A DNA stretch of 64,000 nt from Bacillus massiliglaciei (GCF_900098925.1 NZ_LT622360.1:511136-575135), one strand, 5' to 3'; positions 1 through 7,420 are shown, counted from the stretch's first letter. The notes: generated by a model from the letters alone, not told the origin. Program-made: numbers and translations.

Positions 1-1
1 G

Positions 2-238
2 CACACTTTTACAAGCAGTGCTTTTGGATCCGCTTTTTATACACTGGTTGGTTTTCATGGAGCGCATGTAGCTTTTGGACTTCTCTGGTTTATAACCTTA
101 ATGATCCGCAATGCCGGAAGAGGGCTGAATTTGTATAATGCCCCTAAATTTTATGTAGCGAATCTTTATTGGCATTTTATCGATGTTGTTTGGGTATTTA
201 TATTTACAGTTGTATATTTAATGGGAATGGTGGGATGA
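2..238 (+). CDS. ctaE: Cytochrome c oxidase subunit III, C-terminal part (5' end outside window)
   Basis: Only the last 78 codons are present. They encode the C-terminal end of subunit III of a haem-copper oxidase, an integral membrane protein of the aerobic respiratory chain. The segment shows the family motif GFHGAHV, then a transmembrane stretch, then YWHFIDVVW near the C terminus, all typical of COX3. The stop lies 4 bases before the start of ctaF, so the two are co-transcribed. The subunit IV gene and the assembly factor ctaG that follow match the ctaCDEFG order of Bacillus caa3 oxidase, which supports the symbol. The frame is open to the left edge. Confidence 0.95.
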   Translation, partial: HTFTSSAFGSAFYTLVGFHGAHVAFGLLWFITLMIRNAGRGLNLYNAPKFYVANLYWHFIDVVWVFIFTVVYLMGMVG

Positions 239-242
239 ACTG

Positions 243-578
243 ATGGCGAATGAACAATCAAATTCAGCGAACCCAAGTGCCGATTTAAAATATCGCCGTA
301 AGAAAAATGCAGAAGAAATGAAGCATCAGCTTATTTCATTCATACTGATGATTTTTTTCACTTTGCTTGCCTTTGCTGCAGTCGGAATTGATGGATTTTC
401 TCAATGGTTCATTAAACCTGTCATTCTGCTGTTCGCAGCTGTCCAAGTTATTTTTCAGCTTTACTATTTCATGCACATGAAGCATAAGGGACATGACACG
501 ATTACGTTATTTCTTTTTTCTGGTCTGGCTGTAGGGCTGATTACAGTTTTGACATTTTTGACGATTGTATGGATTTAA
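243..578 (+). CDS. ctaF: Cytochrome c oxidase subunit IVB
   Basis: A 111-residue protein with a polar, Lys/Arg-rich N terminus (residues 1-28) and three predicted membrane helices (about 30-50, 58-78, 88-110). Length and layout fit the small subunit IV of Bacillus caa3-type oxidase, which is structural and carries no metal centre. The motif FMHMKHKG between helices 2 and 3 is typical of bacterial COX4 proteins. It starts 4 bases after ctaE and is followed by a strong terminator, so it is probably the last gene of the ctaCDEF transcript. The ribosome site is weak, which suggests translational coupling to ctaE. Confidence 0.93.
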   Translation: MANEQSNSANPSADLKYRRKKNAEEMKHQLISFILMIFFTLLAFAAVGIDGFSQWFIKPVILLFAAVQVIFQLYYFMHMKHKGHDTITLFLFSGLAVGLITVLTFLTIVWI

Positions 579-585
579 GATAGGG

Positions 586-617
586 AAAAACGGCTGCGTC
601 AGCCGTTTTTCTTTTTT
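586..617 (+). terminator. Rho-independent terminator after ctaF
   Basis: Perfect stem with left arm AAAAACGGCTG and right arm CAGCCGTTTTT around a 3-base loop, followed by a T-rich tail. It ends the ctaE-ctaF transcript and separates it from the ctaG promoter. Confidence 0.9.
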
Positions 618-635
618 AGATATTGGCGGTTTTAA

Positions 636-664
636 TTGTATGAGTATTCTGGATTCTTTATAAT
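636..664 (+). promoter_or_regulatory. Sigma-A promoter of ctaG
   Basis: TTGTAT (636-641) and a perfect TATAAT (659-664) are separated by 17 bases. The site lies just downstream of the ctaF terminator and 35 bases before the ctaG start, so ctaG appears to have its own vegetative promoter. Confidence 0.65.
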
Positions 665-698
665 GAAAGTAAAATTTTGATCAGCGAGGTGAAAAACA

Positions 699-1598
699 AT
701 GTCTATCGAGGTTTTTGGATTCCGAGCTCTATGGAGCCCGCTTTATTTTACCGTCCTTGTGTTAATTTCGGCAGGGTATTTTATTTTGATGAGGCGCTGC
801 CGATCCATTCAAGCAGTTCCTTCTCTTACAAAGAGACAAATTTGCTATTTCTTAATTGCGATTGTTTTGCTTTATGCAGTAAAGGGTTCTCCAATAGATT
901 TACTAAGCCATATTATGTTCAGTGCACATATGACTCAAATGGCTATTCTTTATTTAGTGATTCCTCCTTTGTTCATAATTGCTATACCGAATTGGCTTTG
1001 GAAAACGATGATAGAAAACAGGGCAATCAAAAGAAGCTTTCAATTTTTTACAAAACCCCTTTTTGCGCTTCTGTTGTTCAATGTTCTTTTTTCTATGTAC
1101 CATATTCCTCTTATTTTTGATTATGTTAAAACAGGGGTGCTGATTCATGCGGTCAGCACAGTGCTTCTTTTTATTACTGCGATCTTTATGTGGTTTCCGC
1201 TCGTTAATCAGCTCCCTGAAGAAGAGAGTTTGTATGGTGTCAAAAAGATCGCCTATATTTTTGGAAGCGGTATTTTGCTTACCCCTGCATGCGCCTTGAT
1301 TATATTTGCCGATCAGCCGCTTTATCACACTTTTTCCAACCCGGAAGCATGGGGGCATGCTATGTCGTTATGCGTGCCGGCATCTTCTTTGGCAGGATTG
1401 ACATTAAGTGGACCGGAAATGTTTAATGGGCTGCCGGCGCTGGATGATCAGCAGCTGGGTGGAGTATTGATGAAAGTAATCCAGGAAATCGTTTTGGGCT
1501 ATGTCCTCGGGGTTGCTTTTTTTGCTTGGTTTAAGAAAGAGAACGGCGATCATGATCAAGTGGACCCGCTTCCGCCTGAATTTCGGACAGTTGAGTGA
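699..1598 (+). CDS. ctaG: Cytochrome c oxidase assembly factor CtaG
   Basis: A 299-residue polytopic membrane protein of the caa3_CtaG family. These proteins are needed to assemble active caa3 oxidase in Bacillus and are unrelated to the copper chaperone also called CtaG/Cox11 in proteobacteria. About seven hydrophobic helices alternate with short loops. The ATG is preceded by GAGGTG at suitable spacing. It follows ctaF directly, as in other Bacillus, but a terminator and a separate promoter lie between them, so expression may be partly independent. The C-terminal tail is acidic and polar. Confidence 0.92.
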   Translation: MSIEVFGFRALWSPLYFTVLVLISAGYFILMRRCRSIQAVPSLTKRQICYFLIAIVLLYAVKGSPIDLLSHIMFSAHMTQMAILYLVIPPLFIIAIPNWLWKTMIENRAIKRSFQFFTKPLFALLLFNVLFSMYHIPLIFDYVKTGVLIHAVSTVLLFITAIFMWFPLVNQLPEEESLYGVKKIAYIFGSGILLTPACALIIFADQPLYHTFSNPEAWGHAMSLCVPASSLAGLTLSGPEMFNGLPALDDQQLGGVLMKVIQEIVLGYVLGVAFFAWFKKENGDHDQVDPLPPEFRTVE

Positions 1599-1762
1599 AG
1601 GAAAAGTCTATACAAATGATTCCCGCTGAGCATTAAAATTAAAATAAATGATAAAAGATAAAAGTGAGCATTCTGTTAATATTTGACGAATAGATTGTTT
1701 TTTGAGAGCCTCTCTTATAAAATAAATGAAGATGAATAATTAAAGAGAGGATTTTTTTACAT

Positions 1763-2224
1763 ATGTCTTTGCCGATGCTTCCGACCATCAGTACTTCCTT
1801 TATTGTGCTAAGTGCCATTACAGTGGCAATTGGCTGGTATCAAATCAAACAAAGAAAAATTGAAACGCATCAGAAAACGATGCTGACAGCGGCGGTTTTC
1901 GCTGTGATTTTCTTTGCTATTTATTTATCCAGAACCGTCTTTATAGGCAGCACTTCCTTTGGCGGACCTGATGATATCAAAATTTATTACACAATCTTTT
2001 TAATTTTTCACATTACTCTGGCGACAACAGGAGCCGTATTAGGCATTATCATGTTAGTGACTGGTTATAAAAAGAATTATGCGGTCCATAGAAAAATAGG
2101 CCCGACAACCAGTATTATCTGGTTCTTTACAGCCATTACAGGTGTTGCGGTTTACCTGCTGTTATATGTGTTCTATCACGGAGGGGATACGACCTCCTTA
2201 ATTAAAGCAATTCTTGGATTTTAG
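1763..2224 (+). CDS. DUF420 membrane protein (YozB/CtaM-like)
   Basis: A 153-residue protein with four to five membrane helices and conserved histidines (for example LIFHITLATTGA and YAVHRKIGP), matching the DUF420 family (B. subtilis YozB). A family member in Staphylococcus, CtaM, is required for a functional aa3 quinol oxidase; placement beside ctaG here points the same way. This is family knowledge plus context, not direct proof. The ATG at 1763 follows AAAGAGAGG. Its transcript ended at the hairpin where the neighbouring insertion element has landed. In B. subtilis ylbA occupies this position. Confidence 0.85.
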   Translation: MSLPMLPTISTSFIVLSAITVAIGWYQIKQRKIETHQKTMLTAAVFAVIFFAIYLSRTVFIGSTSFGGPDDIKIYYTIFLIFHITLATTGAVLGIIMLVTGYKKNYAVHRKIGPTTSIIWFFTAITGVAVYLLLYVFYHGGDTTSLIKAILGF

Positions 2225-2243
2225 CTAAAATAGCAAGAAAAAG

Positions 2244-2275
2244 AAAAAACGCATATGCTTATGCGTTTTTTCTTT
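2244..2275 (+). terminator. Terminator of the DUF420 gene, duplicated by IS insertion
   Basis: Arms AAAAAACGCATA (2244-2255) and TATGCGTTTTTT (2260-2271) pair around TGCT. The right half is repeated at about 3225-3247 on the far side of the IS1182 remnant. Confidence 0.85.
2250..2273 (+). repeat. Target duplication, left copy
   Basis: This 24-base stretch lies directly outside the left terminal repeat of the IS remnant and recurs at 3225-3247 with one substitution and one missing T. The shared core is ATATGCTTATGCG. Long, variable duplications are reported for the IS1182 family. Confidence 0.6.
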
Positions 2276-2279
2276 TCAG

Positions 2280-2317
2280 CCTGTAGACAAACTCGAAATT
2301 TCGAGTTTGCCTACAGG
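2280..2317 (+). terminator. Subterminal hairpin at left IS end
   Basis: Two 19-base arms with one mismatch (core ACTCGAAA/TTTCGAGT), followed by a TTTTTTCTTTT tract. It overlaps the terminal repeat. It probably blocks read-through from outside into the transposase, as many IS elements do. Confidence 0.65.
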
Positions 2318-2361
2318 CTTTTTTCTTTTAAAATAATAGTAATAGTTTTTGAAATAGTGTT

Positions 2362-2487
2362 AGTTGATTTTCGTTTCGGCGGACGCTTTCCGCGGGCGTG
2401 GCCCAATCCTCCTCGTCGCTTTGCTCCTGCGGGGTATCGGCCTTCACGCTTTTCCCGCAGGAGTCGCCGCCTGCACTACAATCAACT
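2362..2487. repeat. GC-rich 126-bp structured repeat nested in the IS remnant
   Basis: It begins AGTTGATTTTCG and ends AATCAACT, giving short inverted ends. Inside it is much richer in G and C than its surroundings and contains self-complementary blocks (GGCGGACGC, CTCCTGCGGGG and CCCGCAGGAG, GTCGCCGCC). It has no coding frame with a ribosome site. I recall similar sequences scattered through Bacillaceae genomes, but no search was run. A diverged relative seems to lie at 24225-24327. Confidence 0.6.
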
Positions 2488-2522
2488 CCTTTCTAAATAA
2501 ATGTCTGAGGTGAATGGATAGG

Positions 2523-3102
2523 ATGTCGAAAAATCAAATAAGTGAACTGATCAAATGGACATGATTACAATAGAGCAACTTGTACCCCTGGATCATCCGG
2601 TTAGAAAGCATGAATCAGCGATTGATTTTTCTTTCATCTATCCACTAGTTGAATCACTGTTTTCAACACTAGGCCGACCTAGTGTTGATCCAGCCGTATT
2701 CATTAAATGACATTTGTCAAATATGTATTTGGAATTCGTTCCATGCGTCAGACAATAAGAGAAATTGAAACGAATATGGCGTATGCTGGTTTTTAGGGTT
2801 TGGATTTCATTCAGAAGTACTGCACTTTTCTACCCTTCGGTAAAAATTATGAACGTCATATTTGGGCACAGTATGTGGAGGAAGCAGATCATCTTCGTCA
2901 TCAACACGATATCAAACAAATATATGCAAGACGTAAAGAAACGATTGAACGTGTCTTTGCGGATGCGAAAGAAAAGCATGGTATGCGATGGACAACCCTT
3001 CGAGGGATTATAAAATTGTCCATGCAGATGATGCTTACTTTTGCTGCTATGAATTTAAAGAAGCTTGCCAATTGGACATGGCAAGCTTCAGCTATTGTCT
3101 AA
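2523..3102 (+). pseudogene. IS1182-family transposase, degraded
   Basis: The reading starts at MSKNQIS (2523), shifts frame to MITIEQLVPLDHPVRK (from 2561), meets a stop at 2708, and continues in other frames as RQTIREIETNMAY and FGKNYERH. It then jumps to the C-terminal ARRKETIERVFADAKEKHG and TTLRG motifs and ends at 3102. The catalytic middle of the transposase is missing. At least two frameshifts and one large deletion separate it from an intact protein, so no function remains. The residues match IS1182-type transposases, which begin with the DHPVRK region and end with the ERVFADAKEKHG region. Confidence 0.85.
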
Positions 3103-3168
3103 AATAGAATACTCGAAGAGCATTTTGCTTAAAATCAGACCATAAAATACCTAAAAAAATCTCAAAAA

Positions 3169-3212
3169 GACAAAAGGCCTTCAGAATGAGACCATTCTGA
3201 AGGCCTTTTGTC
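3169..3212. terminator. Subterminal hairpin at right IS end
   Basis: A perfect 20-base stem (left arm 3169-3188, right arm 3193-3212) around the loop AGAC. The A-tract before and T-tract within the arms allow termination on either strand. It overlaps the right terminal repeat. Confidence 0.75.
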
Positions 3213-3224
3213 GACAATCTGAAA

Positions 3225-3247
3225 CGGATATGCTTATGCGTTTTTCT
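3225..3247 (+). repeat. Target duplication, right copy
   Basis: Near-identical to 2250-2273 (core ATATGCTTATGCG). It marks the outer right boundary of the IS remnant and is a second half-copy of the DUF420 terminator. Confidence 0.6.
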
Positions 3248-3273
3248 TTGTTTCCTTAGGGTGAGATTTATTA

Positions 3274-3636
3274 TTATAATCCATTAAATTGATCCAGCTC
3301 TTCTTTGACTCCCGCCAATATTTTTTCGCATTGTTTAACCAGTGAGCTGGGAAAATACTCTCCTTCCCCGTATTCGACTCCATGCGGATAATAATGTTTA
3401 CCGAGAATAGGGGTCAATAATTTAATGACGGCCTTATGTGCTCCTACGTCTCCTTCCAATGCATACCCTTGTACTCTCAGATAATATACCCCTTCCTTAA
3501 TATCGAACTTCCGATCATAACTGACTCGTTCATAGTCCCACTGTTCTGTGCGAATAAGGCCAAACTCAGGCAGCAGTCCGTCAAGTCGGTTTAACTCTGC
3601 CGTTTGATTTTCAAGACCAGAATTATCAAATCTCAC
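3274..3636 (-). CDS. YugN-like family protein
   Basis: A 120-residue soluble protein without signal or membrane segments, matching the YugN-like family of Bacillaceae. Function is not established for the family. The start is GTG at 3636, supported by AGGAGG eight bases upstream on the minus strand; no ATG fits. It is transcribed against its neighbours and stands alone between the IS remnant and ylbC. Recognisable stretches include LPEFGLIRTEQWDYERVSYD and YYLRVQGYA. It replaces the ylbA-ylbB segment found here in B. subtilis. Confidence 0.8.
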   Translation of the reverse strand: MRFDNSGLENQTAELNRLDGLLPEFGLIRTEQWDYERVSYDRKFDIKEGVYYLRVQGYALEGDVGAHKAVIKLLTPILGKHYYPHGVEYGEGEYFPSSLVKQCEKILAGVKEELDQFNGL

Positions 3637-4038
3637 GTTAAGAACCTCCTATTGCCTATAGAATAGTGATAACAATCGGGTATGTACATTAAATCCCCGG
3701 ATATTCTGAAAAATACAAAAATTACCTAAAATAATAATAATATGAAATGATGGAAGTTGCAATCTGAATACATCGTGTACAGTATTTTATCAAGTCGGCC
3801 CAAGTTTCAGATAACATGCTGTTTTTTCAAGCATTGAAATTGGATTTCTGTTTAGTTGAAAAGTTTATCGGCTTTTGTGCAGAATGAGAGATTCTTATCC
3901 TGCATGAGCAACTTTTTGGAAAGGGCGTGCTGCTTGTTTTTTGCCTATCTTTTTCAGGTGAAGAATGATAGGTATTGGTGATGAACAATGTTATAATGAA
4001 CTTTAATTACAAGTGAGATAGAGAGGGGAAGTGATCCT
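3637..4038. other. Divergent intergenic region with an extended -10 promoter for ylbC
   Basis: About 400 bases between the divergent yugN-like and ylbC genes. I see no coding frame with a ribosome site. TGTTATAAT at 3989-3997 is a good extended -10 element pointing at ylbC. AGAGAGGGGA at 4020-4029 is the ylbC ribosome site. A promoter for the minus-strand gene is not obvious. Confidence 0.5.
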
Positions 4039-5094
4039 CTGCGCTTTTTATGGAAAGTTCTTTTATTGTCTGCTGTTTTCTTTACGGCTGGCATTTATTA
4101 TAATTCAGGATCAAAAGAAAGTGACCAAACCATATTAAATGGAAATAAAACTGTAAATCCTAATGAACAAATCGAAAAGAAAGATGAATCTTTTAATCAG
4201 GAAGCTCAGCGGGCAGATAAAGGTATCGCCTCGATGATTGGTTCTTCTGCTGAGAAATTAAAGGCTCAGTATGGAGAGCCGGATCGAATTGATCCTTCTG
4301 CCTATGGGTATGACTGGTGGATTTACCATCGTTCGGATGATGATTATTTCCAATTTGGGGTTTCAGGGAATAAAGTTGTCACTGCCTATGGATTAGGGGA
4401 TAAAGTAGATATACGTCCGTTTAAAATTGGACAGTCCATTGATGAGATATACTCCCGTCTGTATGTGCAGGCACTGGTGGATATTACGCTTGACAGCAGC
4501 CTGTATCGGTTTGAGCTCTCCGAGGAAGATATGAATATGAGGCCGCTGATTGACTTGGGAAACGTATTTGCACAGCTTTATTTAGATAAATTTACCGGCA
4601 GGGTATCGAGCGTGCGCTTCTTGGATGACTGGACCCTTGTCAAACAGGAGCCTTATGAAATGACCTACCGGGGTGCACTTCTGAAAGAAAAGGAACTGTC
4701 AGAAGCGGATTATAAAGCCATAGATGAAGGAAATACGAAGCAGATTTTTGATATCACAAATATTATGAGAAAAAGATTTGATCGGAACCCGCTTATTTGG
4801 GACGATGAAACTGCAGCAGCTGCTTCTCTTCATAGTGTCGAGATGTCTGAAACCGAAACTCTGTCCTCTGTTTCAGAAGCGAAAGATGATATTTCAGGGC
4901 GGCTGAGAGAAGGGAATGTGAAGTTTAAAGAGGCAGGCGAAAATATTGCCTATGATTATATAGATGCTATTGCTGCAGTGGAAGGCTGGATTAACAGCAA
5001 GACGCATCGGGATACGCTGCTGGATGAAAAATACACGCATTTGGGAGTAGGTTCTTTCAAAAAAAATTATACGCAAAGTTTTATTTCTAAATAA
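4039..5094 (+). CDS. ylbC: CAP-domain protein YlbC
   Basis: A secreted or membrane-anchored protein with an N-terminal hydrophobic segment, a CAP-associated N-terminal domain (about residues 60-200) and a C-terminal CAP/SCP domain (about 225-350, with GENIAY, the helix motif HSVEMSE and HRDTLL). The role of YlbC is unknown. The start is uncertain. No ATG, GTG or TTG in frame follows the ribosome site; CTG at 4039 has the right spacing (about 9 bases) and gives a proper signal helix LRFLWKVLLLSAVFF, about 351 residues. TTG at 4066 has no ribosome site and would cut that helix. Confidence 0.85.
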   Translation: MRFLWKVLLLSAVFFTAGIYYNSGSKESDQTILNGNKTVNPNEQIEKKDESFNQEAQRADKGIASMIGSSAEKLKAQYGEPDRIDPSAYGYDWWIYHRSDDDYFQFGVSGNKVVTAYGLGDKVDIRPFKIGQSIDEIYSRLYVQALVDITLDSSLYRFELSEEDMNMRPLIDLGNVFAQLYLDKFTGRVSSVRFLDDWTLVKQEPYEMTYRGALLKEKELSEADYKAIDEGNTKQIFDITNIMRKRFDRNPLIWDDETAAAASLHSVEMSETETLSSVSEAKDDISGRLREGNVKFKEAGENIAYDYIDAIAAVEGWINSKTHRDTLLDEKYTHLGVGSFKKNYTQSFISK

Positions 5095-5114
5095 AGCTTT
5101 TCTGAAAATTGGCT

Positions 5115-5168
5115 GCAGCCCCAAAAGGTCAAAGTGAAATCTGACCTTTTGGGGCTGCTTGTTTTATA
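5115..5168 (+). terminator. Terminator after ylbC
   Basis: Long stem, left arm GCAGCCCCAAAAGGTC and right arm GACCTTTTGGGGCTGC, followed by TTGTTTTATATT. Confidence 0.85.
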
Positions 5169-5305
5169 TTGTCTGAAGGTGTTAAGGCACGCCTATTTTA
5201 CCTTTTCTGCCGTACAAAATGGTTAGCGTTTACCTAAAGGGGCACATCGCTTTTAGATCTTGCATATTGTGATTGTAGGCTGATGTCTTAGCGAGGTGAG
5301 TAAGA

Positions 5306-5779
5306 TTGGCAAAGAAAAAACGGCCGTCTGTAGAAGAATTTAAAAAATTTATTAAAGCCCATCCTCATGTTCGAAAAGAAGTGAACAATGGAGTGTCCTG
5401 GCAGGAATTGTTTGAAGAGTGGTATTTCCTCGGACCCGATCATGAAAGGTGGAAAAAAGAGAATAAAAATAGCGAGAATCATGAAGAGAATCCAGAACCA
5501 AAGGAATCTTCATTCAATGAGACTGTTCCTCCAGAGAGCAAGACCGAAGCTAACAATGCTGAGTGGATGAGCACTTTGTTAACTGCGGTGAAAGGACTCG
5601 ATATTAACCAAGTGCAGCAGTATATTTCAAATGCAAATCAAGCAATAGGAGCCCTGCAGGGAGTCCTGTCTGCTTTTCAGGGAGATCCTGCCTCTAAGAA
5701 AGAGGAAGCGGAACCTCAGCCGACCCGCGTGATTGAAAAAGAAAACCGACGGAATCCATTCACTTTTGCGAAAGACTGA
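5306..5779 (+). CDS. ylbD: Putative spore coat protein YlbD
   Basis: A 157-residue hydrophilic protein of the YlbD coat family. It starts at TTG (5306) with GAGGTGAG upstream. Residues 1-50 hold the conserved start (KKKRPSVEEFKKFIKAHPHV, SWQELFEEWYFLGPDHERW). A Glu/Asn-rich linker follows, then a second conserved block around WMSTLLTAVKGLDINQVQQY. Family knowledge links it to spore coat proteins, though direct evidence is thin. It is followed 13 bases later by ylbE, so the pair probably forms one transcript. Confidence 0.85.
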   Translation: MAKKKRPSVEEFKKFIKAHPHVRKEVNNGVSWQELFEEWYFLGPDHERWKKENKNSENHEENPEPKESSFNETVPPESKTEANNAEWMSTLLTAVKGLDINQVQQYISNANQAIGALQGVLSAFQGDPASKKEEAEPQPTRVIEKENRRNPFTFAKD

Positions 5780-5792
5780 AAGGAGAATGAAA

Positions 5793-6035
5793 GTGCGCCA
5801 TGACTTGTACGAATACATTGAAAATAACGAGGATTTAATTAATTATTTAAGGATTCAGCCGGTTTGGTATAAAAACCTCATGAGAAACCCCCATTTGCTT
5901 GAACAGTTTGAAACAGAAGCGACCTATTTTTTTAAGAAGTCCATCCCCCACCGGGTAACAAAGTTTTCTGACGGTGTGCAAGTCGCTTCCATGATGCTTA
6001 ATATGTTTCAGGCCATAAATTCACAAGGTTCTTAA
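5793..6035 (+). CDS. ylbE: YlbE-like protein
   Basis: An 80-residue protein matching the small YlbE family (about 79 residues in B. subtilis), function unknown. Key conserved text is QPVWYKNLMRNP and VASMMLNMFQ. GTG at 5793 is preferred because AAGGAG lies 8 bases upstream; the in-frame ATG at 5787 sits only 2 bases from that site, and the longer frame reaching further upstream lies inside ylbD. It is co-transcribed with ylbD. There are no membrane segments or cysteines. Confidence 0.85.
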   Translation: MRHDLYEYIENNEDLINYLRIQPVWYKNLMRNPHLLEQFETEATYFFKKSIPHRVTKFSDGVQVASMMLNMFQAINSQGS

Positions 6036-6091
6036 ATCTGGAGTAAAATACAGTATTGTGGCAAACAATATGGCCATAAGGAGGGTCTCTC

Positions 6092-6472
6092 ATGGTGAAA
6101 GAAATTTTGTTTGCAGTATGCATGGCATTGACGACGGCGGGCTGCGGAGATAAAATTCCGGAGCCCGAAAATATAGCTGCAGCGGCCGTCCAAGACGATA
6201 GTTTTACAGTTAAAACAGCAGTGAGCGGCAATAAAGTATATATTGAATGCCATGTGAAAAAATACAGTTTTTCTTCAACTGGATCCAAGCCTTTGGCGGC
6301 TGTTTTGGTTTATGTGGATGGAAAACTAATGGAAGACAAGCATACAGCAGCCTTTGTACTTAAAAATTTGCCGCAGGGAAAGCATGTAATTAAGCTGGTG
6401 GTCGTCAATCAATCAGGTCAGGGTACTGGAATGAGCAGAGAATTTAACGTACATATTCACTCAAGGGTTTGA
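6092..6472 (+). CDS. Small putative lipoprotein, unknown function
   Basis: 126 residues with a short hydrophobic start and a lipobox-like TTAGC ending at Cys18, which suggests a lipid-anchored extracytoplasmic protein; the Thr at -3 is atypical. The mature part (about residues 45-126) reads as a compact beta-rich domain with alternating hydrophobic residues (VLVYVDGKLMED, KHVIKLVVVNQSGQG, FNVHI), resembling small immunoglobulin-like folds. I do not recognise a named family. AAGGAGGG precedes the ATG by 6 bases. It sits between ylbE and ylbF, where B. subtilis has no gene. Confidence 0.6.
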   Translation: MVKEILFAVCMALTTAGCGDKIPEPENIAAAAVQDDSFTVKTAVSGNKVYIECHVKKYSFSSTGSKPLAAVLVYVDGKLMEDKHTAAFVLKNLPQGKHVIKLVVVNQSGQGTGMSREFNVHIHSRV

Positions 6473-6527
6473 TAAACGATGGCATCACAGTCATAAAAAT
6501 GGTAAAATGACATTGGAGGTGGCATAT

Positions 6528-6977
6528 ATGCTTGCTACTATGGAAATTGTTGATATTCTTCAGGCAGCAGATGAATTGGGAGAAATGATCCTCCAATCAG
6601 ATATAGGAGAAAATTATCTTATTTGTTTATATAAGCTTAAAAGTGATAAAGAAGCCCAGCGGAAGATTGCAGAATTTGCCTCGATGAAGGAGCTGTACGA
6701 AGAAGTTCAGCGCTTTGGGAAATACCATCCTGATTATAAAAGAGTTAATCTTAGCATAAGAGGACTCAAGAGGGAAATGGATCTTCATCCTACGGTAGCA
6801 GAATTCAAGAGGGCTGAAACGGAGCTTCAGGGAATTCTCGATGAAATCAGTGTTAAAGTAGGCAAGGCGGTATCTTCTCAAATTAAGATACCGACAGGAA
6901 ATCCCTTCTTTGATTCTTCATCAGGCTGTTCAAGCGGCGGATGCGGATCAGGTGGAAGCTGCAGCTGTTCTGCATAA
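6528..6977 (+). CDS. ylbF: RicAFT complex subunit YlbF (RicF)
   Basis: A 149-residue helical protein of the YlbF/YmcA family. With YmcA (RicA) and YaaT (RicT) it forms a complex that controls RNase Y-dependent RNA maturation and is needed for competence, sporulation and biofilm formation in B. subtilis. The C-terminal tail is Cys/Gly/Ser-rich (SSGCSSGGCGSGGSCSCS), consistent with the iron-sulphur cluster bound by RicAFT. The ATG at 6528 is chosen because TGGAGGTGG ends just upstream; an earlier in-frame start lacks a site. The length equals that of the B. subtilis protein. Confidence 0.9.
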   Translation: MLATMEIVDILQAADELGEMILQSDIGENYLICLYKLKSDKEAQRKIAEFASMKELYEEVQRFGKYHPDYKRVNLSIRGLKREMDLHPTVAEFKRAETELQGILDEISVKVGKAVSSQIKIPTGNPFFDSSSGCSSGGCGSGGSCSCSA

Positions 6978-6988
6978 GATTTAATGTG

Positions 6989-7017
6989 AAAAACCGGAGG
7001 AAATCCGGTTTTTTTCT
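6989..7017 (+). terminator. Terminator after ylbF
   Basis: AAAAACCGGA pairs with TCCGGTTTTT, followed by a T run. Confidence 0.85.
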
Positions 7018-7144
7018 ATATGATTGTATTCAGTGGTTATGTCGATTTCTGATAAATTTCAGACGACTTAGTGGGAATATCTTGAATGAATTTCTTCCCC
7101 TGTGCTAAACTTAGTAAAAACCTCGACTATAAGGAGTTATGGAT

Positions 7145-7420
7145 ATGATCGGAGCAAGACAGGGAATAATAGTTTATCTTCATACGCTGAAGCAGGCGAA
7201 GATGTTAAGGAAATTCGGTAATATCCACTATGTTTCAAAAAAATTGAAATATGCGGTCCTTTATACGAATATGGATGAAGTGGAAGCACTTGTGAAAAAA
7301 CTTGAAAATTATTCGTTTGTAAAGAAGGTAGATCTATCTCATAAACCATTCCTTAAAATGGAGTATGAGAATTCCAAACCTGACAAAGCGAAAGAATATG
7401 ATTATAAAATGGGCATTTAA
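7145..7420 (+). CDS. ylbG: YlbG family protein (DUF2129)
   Basis: A 91-residue basic cytosolic protein of the DUF2129/YlbG family, very close in length to B. subtilis YlbG (about 90). Conserved stretches are [32 protein letters not shown] and [12 protein letters not shown] at the C terminus. The biochemical role is unknown. ATG at 7145 is preferred over ATG at 7139 because AAGGAG (7131-7136) is 8 bases upstream of the former and only 2 from the latter. It is monocistronic, ending in a terminator shared with the convergent gene. Confidence 0.9.
   Translation: MIGARQGIIVYLHTLKQAKMLRKFGNIHYVSKKLKYAVLYTNMDEVEALVKKLENYSFVKKVDLSHKPFLKMEYENSKPDKAKEYDYKMGI

Larger units (their letters stand above)
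2274..3224. mobile_element. Decayed IS1182-family insertion sequence
   Basis: The left end reads TTTCAG..TGT.GACAAA (2274-2290). The right end, read on the opposite strand from 3224, gives TTTCAG..TGT.GACAAA as well, so the terminal inverted repeats are still visible. A hairpin sits just inside each end (2280-2317 and 3169-3212). Between them is a broken IS1182-type transposase with frameshifts and a large internal deletion, plus an unrelated 126-bp GC-rich repeat. At about 950 bp the element is well below the usual size of this family. It can no longer make transposase, so it is a fossil. Confidence 0.8.

Noticed and set aside
677-1120. A 147-codon plus-strand open frame overlapping ctaG
   Set aside because: It lies in another frame of a well-supported gene and reads as a Cys/Ser/Phe-rich shadow with no family resemblance.
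954-1358. A 134-codon minus-strand open frame inside ctaG
   Set aside because: It is antisense to a conserved gene, Lys/Arg/Asn-rich and without a ribosome site.
2255-2500. An 81-codon open frame across the IS end and the GC-rich repeat
   Set aside because: It spans a terminator, a terminal repeat and structured non-coding DNA. Its Arg/Pro/Phe-rich text is a by-product of the repeat.
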